A stretch of DNA of 64,000 nucleotides from Lactiplantibacillus daoliensis (GCF_005405005.1 NZ_BJDH01000005.1:205848-269847), one strand, 5' to 3'; counted from the first letter of the stretch, positions 53,602-63,854 are shown. Notes: generated by a model from the letters alone, not told the origin. A program made the numbers and translations.

Positions 53602-55605
53602 GTGTTTGAAATGAATGGCATATCGACAACTTATTTGGGGATGAGCAGTCTGATGGGTAAAGGAGTATTGGGGGCCTTAAATGGGCTAGTAGTCATTATT
53701 TTAAGTGGTGCAGCTGTGCTGGCACTATTTTGGCCGGAATCTGTGCAGGCAGGTCAATCGTGGGTGACCCTGTTTTTGGTGATTAGTCTCACGCCAATTA
53801 TTTTTTTCGGCTTGATTGGGTTGAAACGTTGGCAGGCGCACTGGTCAGTCAAAACCTATCGCCGTTGTTTATGGGGGATTGGCCTACTGATTGTTCTGAC
53901 GCAATTAATTGTGGCATTTTCATTTGTGGATGTCGGGCGAGCAGATGCATTTTGGGTGCGAAATCAGGCAATCGCACTCGCACAAGGGCAGAAACACTGG
54001 GCAGACTATTTTCAGACCTACCCGAATAATGTGAATCTGACGTTGTTGATTGCCGTCGCCATCAAAGGTGCACTGCAATTGGGTGTAACTAATCCGTGGG
54101 TGTTCTTTAATATTGGGCGTTTTCTTTGGATTGATACTGGTCTGTTGGCGGGATTGGTCATTTTACGGCACTGGCAACGTTTTCGTCCCGGTGCGTTGGG
54201 TTGGTTGTTAGGCTGGTTGGTAAGTGTGCCATTCTATGCGTACGCTTTGTTTGACTATACTGATGCGTGGGTCTTGCCGCTGGTCGTTGATGTGTTAGCT
54301 TTGGGACTCAAGTTTAAAACGTACACTGGTTGGCGCCGCTGGGAACTTGCTATGTTGACTTGGAGCATACTCGCCTTGGGGGTAGCGCTTAAAAGTAATC
54401 TAATCGTCTTATGGGTGGCAACGGGATTGATCACACTAGTGGCGATGTTTCAGTATCAACTGTGTCCGCATACGGGCTGGTATTGGTTGGTGGGAAATAT
54501 TGTGACACTGGGCCTAGTGTTTGGCGGGATGCAGCAGCTCGCGAGCCGGCAGGGTTATCATCGAAATAGCAACCAAGCCCTGCCAGCAACGAGTTGGATC
54601 GCAATGAGTCTGAATCCCCAAACGAGTGGCCGTTATAATTACCATGATTTTGAAGTGATTCGAAAACAACCGACTGCGACCGCCAAGCAGCGGCGGGCAA
54701 GTCGTTTAATTAGCACTCGCCTTGATCAATTAAAAATCGGCGGTTTGTTGAGTCATTTGGGTAAAAAGATGCGGGTGTTTTATGCCGACGGCGCTTTTGA
54801 CAGCTTCAAATTAACGACACAGTGGTTGAAGGCACCACGTTGGTTTCGCGCGAATACGCAAGTCATTCAGTTTTGGCTGGGGATAGTGATGCAATCTTGG
54901 TACCTCTGTTTATTAATTGGCAGTATTGGAAGTCTGCGTCAGCATAATAATCAGCAACTCGATTTTGGTTTGCTAGCGCTGACTATTTTAGGCTTCACTA
55001 TTTTTCACGTTGGCTTGTGGGAAGTCGAGGCGCGATATGCGTTACCTCTGTTACCTGTTTTGTTGATTTTAGCATGTGTTCAATGGGCAGAATCACTGCC
55101 AATTGGGCTTACTAGGCATTCACGACTTCGGCTAAAGTGGACGTTGGTTTTCGGGATCTTAATCAGCGGTTGGGACCTTTGGCATGTAAATATGAACAAG
55201 GCACTGCAAACGACGATGATCATGCGCCAAGGTAACGGGTCGTACTATCAGTTTGAGGCTCAGACGATTTTGCCGAAGCAACGTGTGATTATTCGGTTGC
55301 CACTCAATCAGCCGAGTAATCAGCTGCGACTCAGCCCAGTGACAGAATCTGGACGTGTTCAACTTCGATTGGCTGCTGGGACAAGGACTTTGGTGGTTGG
55401 ACGTGGGTCGCCAAGGCAGCTACAGTACGTAACTTATCCCACTACAGCAAAGCCACTCACGATTAGTTTGACGAACAAAGGCAAGTCGTTGATCAAATAC
55501 GCGGCGGTTAAGTCAAATTATAATCAATTGACTGGAAAAATACTGGTGAAGCCAGCTTGGTTTATGCAGCTTACTGTGAGAGATCAAGTGAATGATGATC
55601 ATTGA
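53602..55605 (+). CDS. GT-C-like multi-spanning membrane glycosyltransferase (putative)
   Basis: 667 residues with about 12 membrane helices and a C-terminal extracellular beta-rich domain (residues about 555-667, strands such as RVIIRLPLN and TLVVGRGSPRQLQYVTYP). The first external loop has SFVDVGRADAFWVRNQAIAL and HWADYFQTYPNNVNL, an acidic motif and following helix like those of lipid-linked-sugar GT-C enzymes (GT39/PMT-like). Such proteins decorate teichoic acids or surface polymers outside the membrane. A broken paralogue lies at 62.2-63.9 kb. GTG start; ribosome binding site weak. Confidence 0.75.
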   Translation: MFEMNGISTTYLGMSSLMGKGVLGALNGLVVIILSGAAVLALFWPESVQAGQSWVTLFLVISLTPIIFFGLIGLKRWQAHWSVKTYRRCLWGIGLLIVLTQLIVAFSFVDVGRADAFWVRNQAIALAQGQKHWADYFQTYPNNVNLTLLIAVAIKGALQLGVTNPWVFFNIGRFLWIDTGLLAGLVILRHWQRFRPGALGWLLGWLVSVPFYAYALFDYTDAWVLPLVVDVLALGLKFKTYTGWRRWELAMLTWSILALGVALKSNLIVLWVATGLITLVAMFQYQLCPHTGWYWLVGNIVTLGLVFGGMQQLASRQGYHRNSNQALPATSWIAMSLNPQTSGRYNYHDFEVIRKQPTATAKQRRASRLISTRLDQLKIGGLLSHLGKKMRVFYADGAFDSFKLTTQWLKAPRWFRANTQVIQFWLGIVMQSWYLCLLIGSIGSLRQHNNQQLDFGLLALTILGFTIFHVGLWEVEARYALPLLPVLLILACVQWAESLPIGLTRHSRLRLKWTLVFGILISGWDLWHVNMNKALQTTMIMRQGNGSYYQFEAQTILPKQRVIIRLPLNQPSNQLRLSPVTESGRVQLRLAAGTRTLVVGRGSPRQLQYVTYPTTAKPLTISLTNKGKSLIKYAAVKSNYNQLTGKILVKPAWFMQLTVRDQVNDDH

Positions 55606-55648
55606 CTTTTTTGACTGTTCGTCGTGCAATTTTAGTTTGTCAACGCAA

Positions 55649-55687
55649 AAAGCCATCTGAGATCTTGAGAAATCTCAGGTGGCTTAT
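55649..55687. terminator. Bidirectional terminator hairpin
   Basis: AAGCCATCTGAGAT ... ATCTCAGGTGGCTT between the convergent GT-C-like gene and the small membrane protein gene. Confidence 0.8.
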
Positions 55688-55723
55688 TACGACTTACTAG
55701 GAAAGGTGGTTCATTGACTTAGT

Positions 55724-55990
55724 TTAAGCGGTACGATGTGAAGATTGACGGTAGCCAAAGTAAAATTGTAAGGCTGCTAGCACAACATTGACCCAGTTGA
55801 GAACTTGGAACCAAACACTCAATGAATCTACTGGCGTTGCGCCATAAAAGGCCCAGAAACCCCAAATAACTGCGACAACATTAATATACGCAAATGTTCT
55901 TTGCAAGGATTGGTTATCCAAATCAAACCACATCCAAATCACATTAACGACGAACCAAATTGCTAAAATCCAAAAACTCCAAGTGAACAT
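55724..55990 (-). CDS. Small three-helix membrane protein
   Basis: 88 residues, almost wholly hydrophobic: WILAIWFVVNVIWMWF, AYINVVAVIWGFWAFYG and VLNWVNVVLAALQFYFGY, aromatic-rich helices with a basic tail (RQSSHRTA). Loosely recalls the PnuC/SemiSWEET size class but no motif proves it. GAGGTAG precedes the ATG. Divergent from the TetR gene that follows. Confidence 0.6.
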   Translation of the reverse strand: MFTWSFWILAIWFVVNVIWMWFDLDNQSLQRTFAYINVVAVIWGFWAFYGATPVDSLSVWFQVLNWVNVVLAALQFYFGYRQSSHRTA

Positions 55991-56205
55991 ATCAACTACC
56001 TCTAATCAATTAAGTTTTGAAAGAAAAGCTTTTGTTCCTTTCAACAGTTATAGACTAAGGCTTTTTAGCTGCTTTGAACACCGTCAAAATGCTGGTAGAA
56101 GTACGTTTTCGAACATCTGGGGGTTATAGTGTTCGAAATCCAACATTGGTTTTTAAAATGATTGTGATACGATGAAACTAACTTAAATTTTTGGGGAGTA
56201 AATTC

Positions 56206-56778
56206 ATGACACAAGATGTGCGCAAAATTAAAACAGAACGTGACCTACAGGTTGCCTTCATCCAGTTGCTTGCCATGAAGGGGTTTCGGCAAATTACGGT
56301 CGCAGATATTTGTGAGGCATCGTTGACCAGCCGATCAACTTTTTATGCACATTATTTGGACAAGTACGATTTGTTGGATCAAATGGTTGCCCACTACAGC
56401 GCAATCTTTGCCAATCGCGTTGACATGCGCTTTGACCAAATTATTGCTGGCGATATTGACGACTTAGTTGCGGGACTCTCGGCTGATATGGCCGAAAATC
56501 GATGGGCGGTTCAAGTCTTATTTGGGGTTCATGAACCGGAAGCCGATCTGCAGGCCAATTTTCGAACAATGTTACTGAAAAAATGGCAAAATTTCATCGC
56601 AGAACAAGTGCTTCAGACTGATGCACCCACCGATTTAATTGCGTCAATGGGGACGAGTGTCCAGATGACCTTGATTGAATGGGTCATTAGTCATGATAAG
56701 GCAACGCTTGATGGTGTTACGGGTGTCGTTGACACGATTCGTAAAGCAGTATTGTTACATCTGGATACCAAGGCATAA
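56206..56778 (+). CDS. TetR/AcrR family regulator
   Basis: 190 residues. The N-terminal HTH is KGFRQITVADICEASLTSRS then TFYAHYLDKYDLLDQM, with the T-F-Y-x-H-Y recognition helix end of the TetR_C_7/DhaS-like subgroup. The rest is a ligand and dimer domain. GGGGAG precedes ATG 56206. It may control the divergent 88-residue membrane protein gene (about 215 bases apart) or the genes downstream. Confidence 0.87.
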   Translation: MTQDVRKIKTERDLQVAFIQLLAMKGFRQITVADICEASLTSRSTFYAHYLDKYDLLDQMVAHYSAIFANRVDMRFDQIIAGDIDDLVAGLSADMAENRWAVQVLFGVHEPEADLQANFRTMLLKKWQNFIAEQVLQTDAPTDLIASMGTSVQMTLIEWVISHDKATLDGVTGVVDTIRKAVLLHLDTKA

Positions 56779-57103
56779 TACAAAACAGCCCATATGGAAG
56801 ATTAAAAGAACGCGGAGATTTTTAACGGTAAAGTGTGCTAAAACTAGGTGCTTTGGTATATGCAATGTTGATAGTTTAATAGTAGTTTGATAATATTAAA
56901 CGTGCTCAGTATTGTCCTAAAAGGCATGGAAACTGGAGAGCATCTCTAGTCTTCATGTTTTAGCGTTTATTAAGTGAGAATGTAGTAGCAGTAATGTTAA
57001 GGAGTGAAGGTGAAACCTAAATGTAATTAGAAATGCATTTTGATTTTTAGTTATTTGGTTTGAAGAAATAAAAAAGAATTTGGTGTAGAGGGGGTATTCG
57101 GTA
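56779..57103. other. AT-rich intergenic region
   Basis: No gene or terminator recognised. Composition shifts to clearly AT-rich here, marking the start of the low-GC glycosylation segment that runs to about 62.2 kb. The promoter of the 593-residue protein must lie near 57000-57080. Confidence 0.4.
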
Positions 57104-58885
57104 TTGTTAAAAAAGGGGTTACGTATTACCAGACCGTATTTGATTATTGTTGCTATTTCAATTCTAATGATTCTGCCACAAATTATTACCAGAGTGCCAA
57201 TTTTAGGAGTTGACTCCAGCTTTCATTTCAATCGAATATACGAAGATGCGATGCAAATCAAACATTGGAATTTCAGCTATTTTCAATCTAACTATGGTTT
57301 TTCACAGTCTGGAAGAATTATCAATGCTGTGTATGGGCCAATTTGGAGTTATGCACTTGGCTTCCTGATGTTGATTGCAGGTAGCGTTTTCAAGTTTCAA
57401 TTAGCAGCTGATCTATTATTGCTGATTATTAGCGGTGCTGGGATGTATTTGTTTTCCCGTAAAAGTGGTGCAAACGAGTTATTTGCTACGATTGGCACAA
57501 TTATGTACTTGAATGTCGGTTGGCTTCCGGCATGGCTAACTGGTCAAGAATTTACAGCATGGGGTATGATGGTCATGCCGTTTGTTTTAATGATGGGAAT
57601 ACAAATGATTACAGACCATGAACATCCTGTTAATGTGTTGCTATTAGCGATCAGTGTGGCTGCAATTATACAGGTTCATATGTTGAGTGCACTTCTTGTC
57701 ATTCTGGCATTAATTCCTTATTTTGTTATTGGAATGATTAACGCGAAGAATCGTTTATCAATGCTTGTTAAGACGGTAGTTGCAGCTATTTTAGCATTTT
57801 TGATGTCCGCAAATATTTGGGCTGCAATGTTGAACGTCACAACTGGCAATCATATTATTCAACCTTTTGGTTTTCCTAATATGACTGGAAGCTCACTTAA
57901 TCTTTCATTAGGCAATAGTTATATGTTTACATTGGGTGTGGTTTGTTCAGTCTTGTTTATTATTCAGATTTTTGTAGCGCTCACTGTCAAAGGACTTCCG
58001 TTGACAGTGTATATTAACACCTTTGTTGGTGCTGCTTTTCTAATAATTGGGTCACAATTATTTCCTTGGGAACAATTAGCTGTTAGAATTCCAGCAATTC
58101 GAAGCTGGCTTCAATTTCCGGCACGTTTGGGCTCGATAGTTGGAATATTATTGATAGCTGGTATGGCTGGGTATTTGACACAAGCTGTAAAACAGTTCGA
58201 TCATATTCAGAGTGATTGGCATCGACACTTTAATTGGCCGACTATTTTATTTGTACTTGGAGCAGCGATATTGATGATTCAAAATCTGAAGAGTATGAAT
58301 GTTCAAATTAGACAGTGGTATACTAATCAGCCAATTCAACGGATGGAACACATCTACATTTCCAAAGGAACATCTGCAACAGATATTAGAAATGCATTTA
58401 AGGGTCCTGACTTGAGCGCGGGGTTCGCAATAGTGGGTAAGGGAACGACAGACTATTTAAACCAACCTGCAAAATATCTCACATATAACAAAAAGCGTGA
58501 CGCATACCTTGATTATATTGCCCAAGTTGTCCAGAAGAAAGATGCTTATCAAAAGAAAGTCTTGAGCGATGGTAGCTTGTTGGTTACGTGGAATGCACAA
58601 AAAAATGGGAAAAAGCAGATTCCAATAGTGAGCTATTCTAAGTCACAGATTACTCTTAACGGAAATAAAAAGTGGGATAGTCATTATCAGCATAGTAATA
58701 TTGGTGCGTTGATCGTCTCACAGAGAAAAGGGAAAAATACACTTATAATTAAATACCGACAAGGTAAAACGTTCACTGTTTTTGGAATGTTGGCTTTGAT
58801 CGTATGGATAATTGTATTATTGTTGTTGGGACTACAAAGTTTCAATCAGCATCGCTTGATACGCAGAGTAGAAGCTAAATTGTAA
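57104..58885 (+). CDS. YfhO-like/GT-C membrane protein (putative glycosyltransferase)
   Basis: 593 residues with about 11 membrane helices followed by an extracellular domain (residues about 405-560) and a last helix FGMLALIVWIIVLLLLGL. The first external loop holds GVDSSFHFNRIYEDAMQIKH, an acidic/His motif at the place of the GT-C catalytic Asp. Codons are visibly more AT-rich than in the genes up to 56 kb. It resembles the minus-strand 570-residue protein in layout. Likely transfers sugars from a lipid carrier to surface polymers. TTG start after GAGGGGG. Confidence 0.7.
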   Translation: MLKKGLRITRPYLIIVAISILMILPQIITRVPILGVDSSFHFNRIYEDAMQIKHWNFSYFQSNYGFSQSGRIINAVYGPIWSYALGFLMLIAGSVFKFQLAADLLLLIISGAGMYLFSRKSGANELFATIGTIMYLNVGWLPAWLTGQEFTAWGMMVMPFVLMMGIQMITDHEHPVNVLLLAISVAAIIQVHMLSALLVILALIPYFVIGMINAKNRLSMLVKTVVAAILAFLMSANIWAAMLNVTTGNHIIQPFGFPNMTGSSLNLSLGNSYMFTLGVVCSVLFIIQIFVALTVKGLPLTVYINTFVGAAFLIIGSQLFPWEQLAVRIPAIRSWLQFPARLGSIVGILLIAGMAGYLTQAVKQFDHIQSDWHRHFNWPTILFVLGAAILMIQNLKSMNVQIRQWYTNQPIQRMEHIYISKGTSATDIRNAFKGPDLSAGFAIVGKGTTDYLNQPAKYLTYNKKRDAYLDYIAQVVQKKDAYQKKVLSDGSLLVTWNAQKNGKKQIPIVSYSKSQITLNGNKKWDSHYQHSNIGALIVSQRKGKNTLIIKYRQGKTFTVFGMLALIVWIIVLLLLGLQSFNQHRLIRRVEAKL

Positions 58886-59095
58886 AAAGAAAGTCAAATC
58901 ACTTTGAATGCATGATTGTTGACACTAATTGTATAATCAAATGTTTTTGTATTGTGTCCGAATGAGTGCACTTGACTCTTGTAAGAAAACAAAGATATAT
59001 AAGAATCTGTTAATAATATTGGTGTCTTTTTATTATATGATGAATTTTATTAGGGATATTTAAGTCTATAACCTAATTGTTTAAAGCGATAGTAC

Positions 59096-59157
59096 AACGC
59101 AGCTAAATAGACACGAAATCGCCGATATCGGTAATTTCGTGTCTATTTAGCTGCGTT
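59096..59157. terminator. Very long perfect hairpin, probable bidirectional terminator
   Basis: 24-base perfect arms, left beginning AACGCAGCTAAATAGACACG, around an inner palindrome CCGATATCGG. It lies between the convergent 593- and 570-residue protein genes. It is longer than typical terminators here and has no strong T-run. Confidence 0.65.
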
Positions 59158-59189
59158 AATTTTAATTATCAGTTTACGATGTCAATTTG

Positions 59190-60902
59190 TCATTTTGAAG
59201 ATGGTGTTTGACTTGACCAACGCTTTTTCATGTATTGGAAACCCTGAGAGCAGAAAAAGACAAGAAAAACAATCCAAGACGCGATACTTACAAGAACACT
59301 AAATTTATCAATGGCTGAGTATTTATATGCGACAGTGATTGGACCAGTTGTTTTGGAATTGACTAGCAAAGTATTACGAGAACTACGAATTGTAGAAACT
59401 TGTTTGCCATTTCGATAAGCAACAAAATTTTTATAATAAGAAACCGGTAAATCAACTTTTTTTGCGTATATAACTGATTTTTCAGTATAGATTTGTTTGC
59501 TTGGCTTGGCAACAATTCTAGTCAAGGTGACCTTTTTGTGATTGATTATTGCGATATGATCAATTAGTTCTTTGAAATGAGGCATGGTTTTTCTCGGAGT
59601 ATATTGTTCCACAAAAGTTGAATTATTTGGATTCTTTGATTGTGGACCACTGTTTGTAAATATTTTTGTTGCGACGTTTTGCAAAGGATTAATTCGTAAC
59701 TTTTGCATGCTTTGAGACCAACTGCCGAGAATTAGGAGTACTAAAAAGACGAGTGATAGCTGTTTCATTATAGACGTCATAGTATTGTTTTGTATAAAGA
59801 GTTTAAGAAGTCCTGCTGCAACTACTGTAAAAAATAATGTAGAAATCATGAACAATCTGAATGAATACTGAATAACTGAAATCGGTGTTTTTTGAAAGAC
59901 AACCCACGGAAAGACAGCTGAGGAACCAACGAAAATGAATGTGGCAATTAGGTAACTGTACTTTTCTAATTGGTTTAGTCTTCTAAAAAAGATACCGCCA
60001 AAAATCATTGTCAGTAACATTGTCAATCCAATACTGTATGGACGTAACATGGAATTATTGATTGCTGAAATCAATAATTCAGATAAGTTAGTTGATGAGT
60101 TCTCCATGCTTATCGGTGAAGGTTGATTGTATTTTTGAAATAATTGTTGTTCCACGAAGGGCACCCAAAATATTGCTGAACTAAATAAGGTAGCAATACC
60201 TGCAATCGCCAAATAACGAATACTTTGAAAATGATTTGATTTCCAGAGAAAACTTAGTAGCCAGATAACGGCCATGGTTAAGACCACAATAAAGGTGCTT
60301 AAAACATGTGAAAGTAGGATGAAGGACAAGCCAAATGCCAGATACGGCCATTCTTTGACTTTGCCTTTTAGAATCGCGTAGAAGCCGTAGAAAGCAACTG
60401 GCAAGAATGTCATGGCAATGTATTCACCCATTGCAAATCTGGTAAAAGCATCAATCGTGTGATAGACCGAAAAAGTGTATAAAATTGCTGCGATATATGA
60501 AACAACCCAAGAATGATTTAGTTTTCTGAAGATAATATAAGTAAAAATCATGGTGAGCAATGCGTAAAAAGCAATACCTGCGTAAATTCCAGTAACTTGA
60601 TGATTGAAAATATTAAAAAGTAGGGCCGAGGGGATTAATGTTATTTCAGGATAAAAAATCCCCAAGGGAAAAGCTACCTGTCCGAATGAATAGGTATAAA
60701 CAAATGGCAAGAAAATACCCTGTTTTAAATTATGACTAAGCTCAAGAATTCGCTGTACCTGGTATGTAATGTCATCACCATATGAGACAAATCCCTTAAC
60801 TAGTAGAGGGCAAACAAAAAAATAACTTAAAATTAAAAATGATCCCAATATAAATGTGCCAATAAATATGTTTTTTAAAACGGCATTGTGCTTTGAATCC
60901 AT
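59190..60902 (-). CDS. YfhO-like/GT-C membrane protein, partner of GtrB
   Basis: About 570 residues with about 12 membrane helices and an extracellular domain near the C-terminus (residues about 420-540), then a last helix VLVSIASWIVFLVFFCSQGF. FVSYGDDITYQVQRILELSH in the first external loop carries the Asp-Asp of GT-C enzymes. It is directly downstream of a GtrB-type gene (24-base gap), so it is probably the GtrC-like transferase that moves the sugar from bactoprenol to the polymer. The start at 60902 follows AAAGGAG; the frame extends to 60923 without a better site. AT-rich. Confidence 0.75.
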   Translation of the reverse strand: MDSKHNAVLKNIFIGTFILGSFLILSYFFVCPLLVKGFVSYGDDITYQVQRILELSHNLKQGIFLPFVYTYSFGQVAFPLGIFYPEITLIPSALLFNIFNHQVTGIYAGIAFYALLTMIFTYIIFRKLNHSWVVSYIAAILYTFSVYHTIDAFTRFAMGEYIAMTFLPVAFYGFYAILKGKVKEWPYLAFGLSFILLSHVLSTFIVVLTMAVIWLLSFLWKSNHFQSIRYLAIAGIATLFSSAIFWVPFVEQQLFQKYNQPSPISMENSSTNLSELLISAINNSMLRPYSIGLTMLLTMIFGGIFFRRLNQLEKYSYLIATFIFVGSSAVFPWVVFQKTPISVIQYSFRLFMISTLFFTVVAAGLLKLFIQNNTMTSIMKQLSLVFLVLLILGSWSQSMQKLRINPLQNVATKIFTNSGPQSKNPNNSTFVEQYTPRKTMPHFKELIDHIAIINHKKVTLTRIVAKPSKQIYTEKSVIYAKKVDLPVSYYKNFVAYRNGKQVSTIRSSRNTLLVNSKTTGPITVAYKYSAIDKFSVLVSIASWIVFLVFFCSQGFQYMKKRWSSQTPSSK

Positions 60903-60925
60903 GATATGCTCCTTTAAGTTCATTA

Positions 60926-61909
60926 TTAATTTTGACTATTGTCCTTATGAGATTGTGTAGTACTGTAATCTTCGGTTTCAATTATATAACGTGGACGATG
61001 TTTAACTTCTGAATATATCTTACCGATATATTCACCGATAATACTGATTCCAACTAACTGCACACCACCCAAGAACCAAAGGCTTGTCATCAGTGAGGCC
61101 CACCCGTTTGTCACGTTTCCGGTAAAGAAACGAACTAGTGCATAAATCATCATAATTAAACTAATCACGATTACTACCACACCTAAAGACATGATGGCTT
61201 TAATGGGGGCTACTGAAAACGAGGTGATCCCGTCCAAAGCGAACGAAATCATCTTTTTTAATGGGTACTTAGTTTCTCCAGCTAAACGAGGTTTACGCTG
61301 ATAGTAGAGTTTTTCAGAGCTGTAGCCTAATTGAGGAATAATACCGCGTAGAAACAGATTGCTCTCTTGATATTCCATTAGGGTTGCGACAGCACGCTGA
61401 CCCAATAAACGGAAGTCGGCATGGTCAGGAACAAGTTGCACACCAATCTGATGCATGATCTTGTAGAAAGTCTCAGCTGTCCAGCGTTTAAATGAAGAGT
61501 CACTAGAACGGTCATTTCTGACACCAAGGACAACTTCGTGTCCATTTTGGAAGCTCTCAACCATTTTAGGAATAAGATTTTCATCGTCTTGTAAATCTGC
61601 GTCAATAGTAATGATAGCATCCGCAAAATCTCCTGCAACTTTCATACCAGCCATTAAGGCGTTTTGGTGTCCAAAATTACGACTAAATTTCAAGCCAGTA
61701 AAAACGGTATCTTCAGCTTCCAAATCTTTAATTAGTTCCCAAGTTTTGTCTTTACTACCATCATTGACGAATAATATTTTGCTTTCTGAACTTACTTGTT
61801 CATTATCAATCATGTCGTGCATGATTTTTTGTAGGACTTTTGAAGAAGATGGTAGAACTGCTTCTTCGTTATAACAGGGTACGACAATGGCTAAATTCGT
61901 TTGTTTCAT
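60926..61909 (-). CDS. GtrB-like bactoprenol glycosyltransferase (GT2)
   Basis: 327 residues. GT2 catalytic domain: NLAIVVPCYNEEAVLPSSS, ILFVNDGSKDKTWELI, ITIDADLQDDENLIPKMVES (D-x-D metal site region) and SNLFLRGIIPQLGYSSEKLY. Two C-terminal membrane helices follow (IMSLGVVVIVISLIMMIYAL and WFLGGVQLVGISIIGEYIGK). It loads a sugar, commonly glucose, on undecaprenyl phosphate at the inner membrane face. First gene of a two-gene unit with the GT-C protein; no GtrA/GtcA flippase is visible in the window. Confidence 0.92.
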   Translation of the reverse strand: MKQTNLAIVVPCYNEEAVLPSSSKVLQKIMHDMIDNEQVSSESKILFVNDGSKDKTWELIKDLEAEDTVFTGLKFSRNFGHQNALMAGMKVAGDFADAIITIDADLQDDENLIPKMVESFQNGHEVVLGVRNDRSSDSSFKRWTAETFYKIMHQIGVQLVPDHADFRLLGQRAVATLMEYQESNLFLRGIIPQLGYSSEKLYYQRKPRLAGETKYPLKKMISFALDGITSFSVAPIKAIMSLGVVVIVISLIMMIYALVRFFTGNVTNGWASLMTSLWFLGGVQLVGISIIGEYIGKIYSEVKHRPRYIIETEDYSTTQSHKDNSQN

Positions 61910-62228
61910 GGTGACTTCCCCTCGAAATCTTTTGATTGAAATTGTTGATCATCGTGATGAAATTCATTTATATTAAGTGAAATCTGATTTATTTTGACAC
62001 AACAAGTTAATTATACTCAAGTTAGTCACTAATGAGAAGAGCTGTGTCAGGAAATGGAAAGGTAACCTGACACTGTGGAGCAAGATTCTTAATCAGTTGG
62101 ATGAATTGAAATTAGGAATCAATGATGGTAGTTCAAAGCTTAGGCGGATTTTCAGCAATATTCAGTATAAATACTGTAATAATAAACAAGTGTGAAGTGA
62201 AGAAACCTTTGTTATACTCCACTACTGG
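61910..62228. other. Intergenic region before the broken GT-C paralogue
   Basis: Holds an inverted repeat GTGTCAGG (62044-62051) / CCTGACAC (62066-62073) and AT-rich sequence with a TATACT near 62214. No N-terminal half of the paralogue is recognisable here. Confidence 0.4.
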
Positions 62229-63854
62229 GTGATTGCAATTGTTTTGCTTAATTTGAATGTACATGGGAAAAATGAAAAAGGGTGTCTGAATAGTTTTGAG
62301 AGGAGAATTCATGTTTTGAGTAGGCGGATATTAACCGGGGTTAATTGGCTATTATGTCTGCCACTCTATTTCTATGGCTTGGTAGCCTATACGGATGCAT
62401 TGGTATTTCCAATTGCGATTAATGTGATTGCATTAACTTGGACAGCCACTGCCGCAAAGGGCTGGCGCCGCTGAAGTGCCTTGGTACTGAGCTGGATTCT
62501 GATTGCACTCGCAGTGGTCATGAAAAACAACATGATTGTCTTTTGGATTGCGATGGTAATTGTCGCCTTGTTCGCTGCCTGGCAGCGTCAGGTGAAATGG
62601 TCACTTGCGGTTGAATGGCTATTCGGTAGTCTGGCGGTTTTGATGCTGTCGATGTCGTTAATGTCCGGGATTGCAACCCGTAATGGGTATCAAAAGTCGC
62701 CAGACCAGGCGACGCCAGTGACGAGTTGGATTGCACTTGGCTTAAATCAACAATCCTTTGGTAAGTATACGACTAAGGACTTCATGAGCGTTAAGCAAGC
62801 GCCGACTGCGACCGCCAAGCAAACGGTTGCGACTAAGTTGATTAAATCACGTCTTCAACAAATGGATGCAATCGATTTCGGACTACATTTAACCAATAAG
62901 ATGGGCGTCTTTTTTGCAAAGGGAGATTTTGATGCGCTTAGTCAGGTTGCTCAGTGGATCAAAGCACCGAGTTGGTTTTTAAAACGCCAGCAATCTTTAC
63001 ATTTTTGGCAATTGCTCAGCACGCAATGCTGGTATTTGATGTTTCTAATTGGGAGTATCTATTTGTTGATTGTCAGTAGGGGGCAACGGCTGAGTGTGAC
63101 GGTGTTTGCACTAATGATCCTTGGATTGACGTTTTTCCATGTTGGCTTATGGGAGGTTGCGGCGAGATATGCATTGCCACTCCTGCCGATTTTGATGATT
63201 TTAGGCGTGACGGGCTGGGCGACTTGGCCGGGACTTTCTTTGAAACCACGACAACGAAATGTCGTCAGTTTATTAGCGGTCGCTGGGACACTATTTTGTC
63301 TTACAGTGACGCTGCAGTTCAGCAAAGACCAGCAGTCAACGATGGACATTCTGGACTTTCAACGAAATGGGTCGTACGCACCTAGCAGCACCACGCAACT
63401 GATTAAACCAGCTGAAAAAGTTACGAATCAAATTCCTTTTGAAATGGCTACTAATCAGATTCGGATCTACCCAACCTCGACGACTGGGAAAGTGACGGTC
63501 ATTCTCAAAAATGGTACACGTGAGTTAGCTCGCAGAACAGGAAATCCCGCACAAGCGGTTACACTCACTTATCCGCGGACCGTCGGCTCAAAACTGCGTC
63601 TCACGATTATTAATCGTGGGAGAACATCGGTTTCGTATTATGCAGCGCTGGCAAACTTTTCACAGTTGGATGGGACCATCACTAGTGAACGCCGCTCGTA
63701 TTTGCAACATTCACTTAACTTACTGCATGCGCCGGTGAACGTCACTAGCAATCGCGCCATATTCTCAATGCTTTTGGGTGAGTTGTTGTTAGTGCTCTTG
63801 AGTAGCCGCGTTTTACCGAAGAAACAACGTGATTATGACTCAATTCAATTATGA
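62229..63854 (+). pseudogene. Broken paralogue of the 667-residue GT-C-like protein
   Basis: From about 62313 on, the frame follows the protein encoded at 53602-55605: YTDALVFPIAINVIALTW, then GWRR, and after a stop MKNNMIVFWIAMVIVALFAA, SWIALGLNQQSFGKY, LFHVGLWEVAARYALPLLP-like FFHVGLWEVAARYALPLLPI and the C-terminal strand-rich domain. The TGA at 62472-62474 stands where the intact copy has TGG (Trp in GWRRW), a single change. The N-terminal third is missing altogether. The two copies share short identical DNA runs such as CCGACTGCGACCGCCAAGCA, so duplication or exchange is not ancient. The C-terminal 457-codon part could be expressed only from an internal start. Confidence 0.82.

Noticed and set aside
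62472..62474. TGA in the GT-C paralogue as a recoded (selenocysteine) codon.
   Set aside because: The intact copy has Trp here, there is no SECIS-like hairpin or selenocysteine machinery in view, and the gene also lacks its N-terminus.
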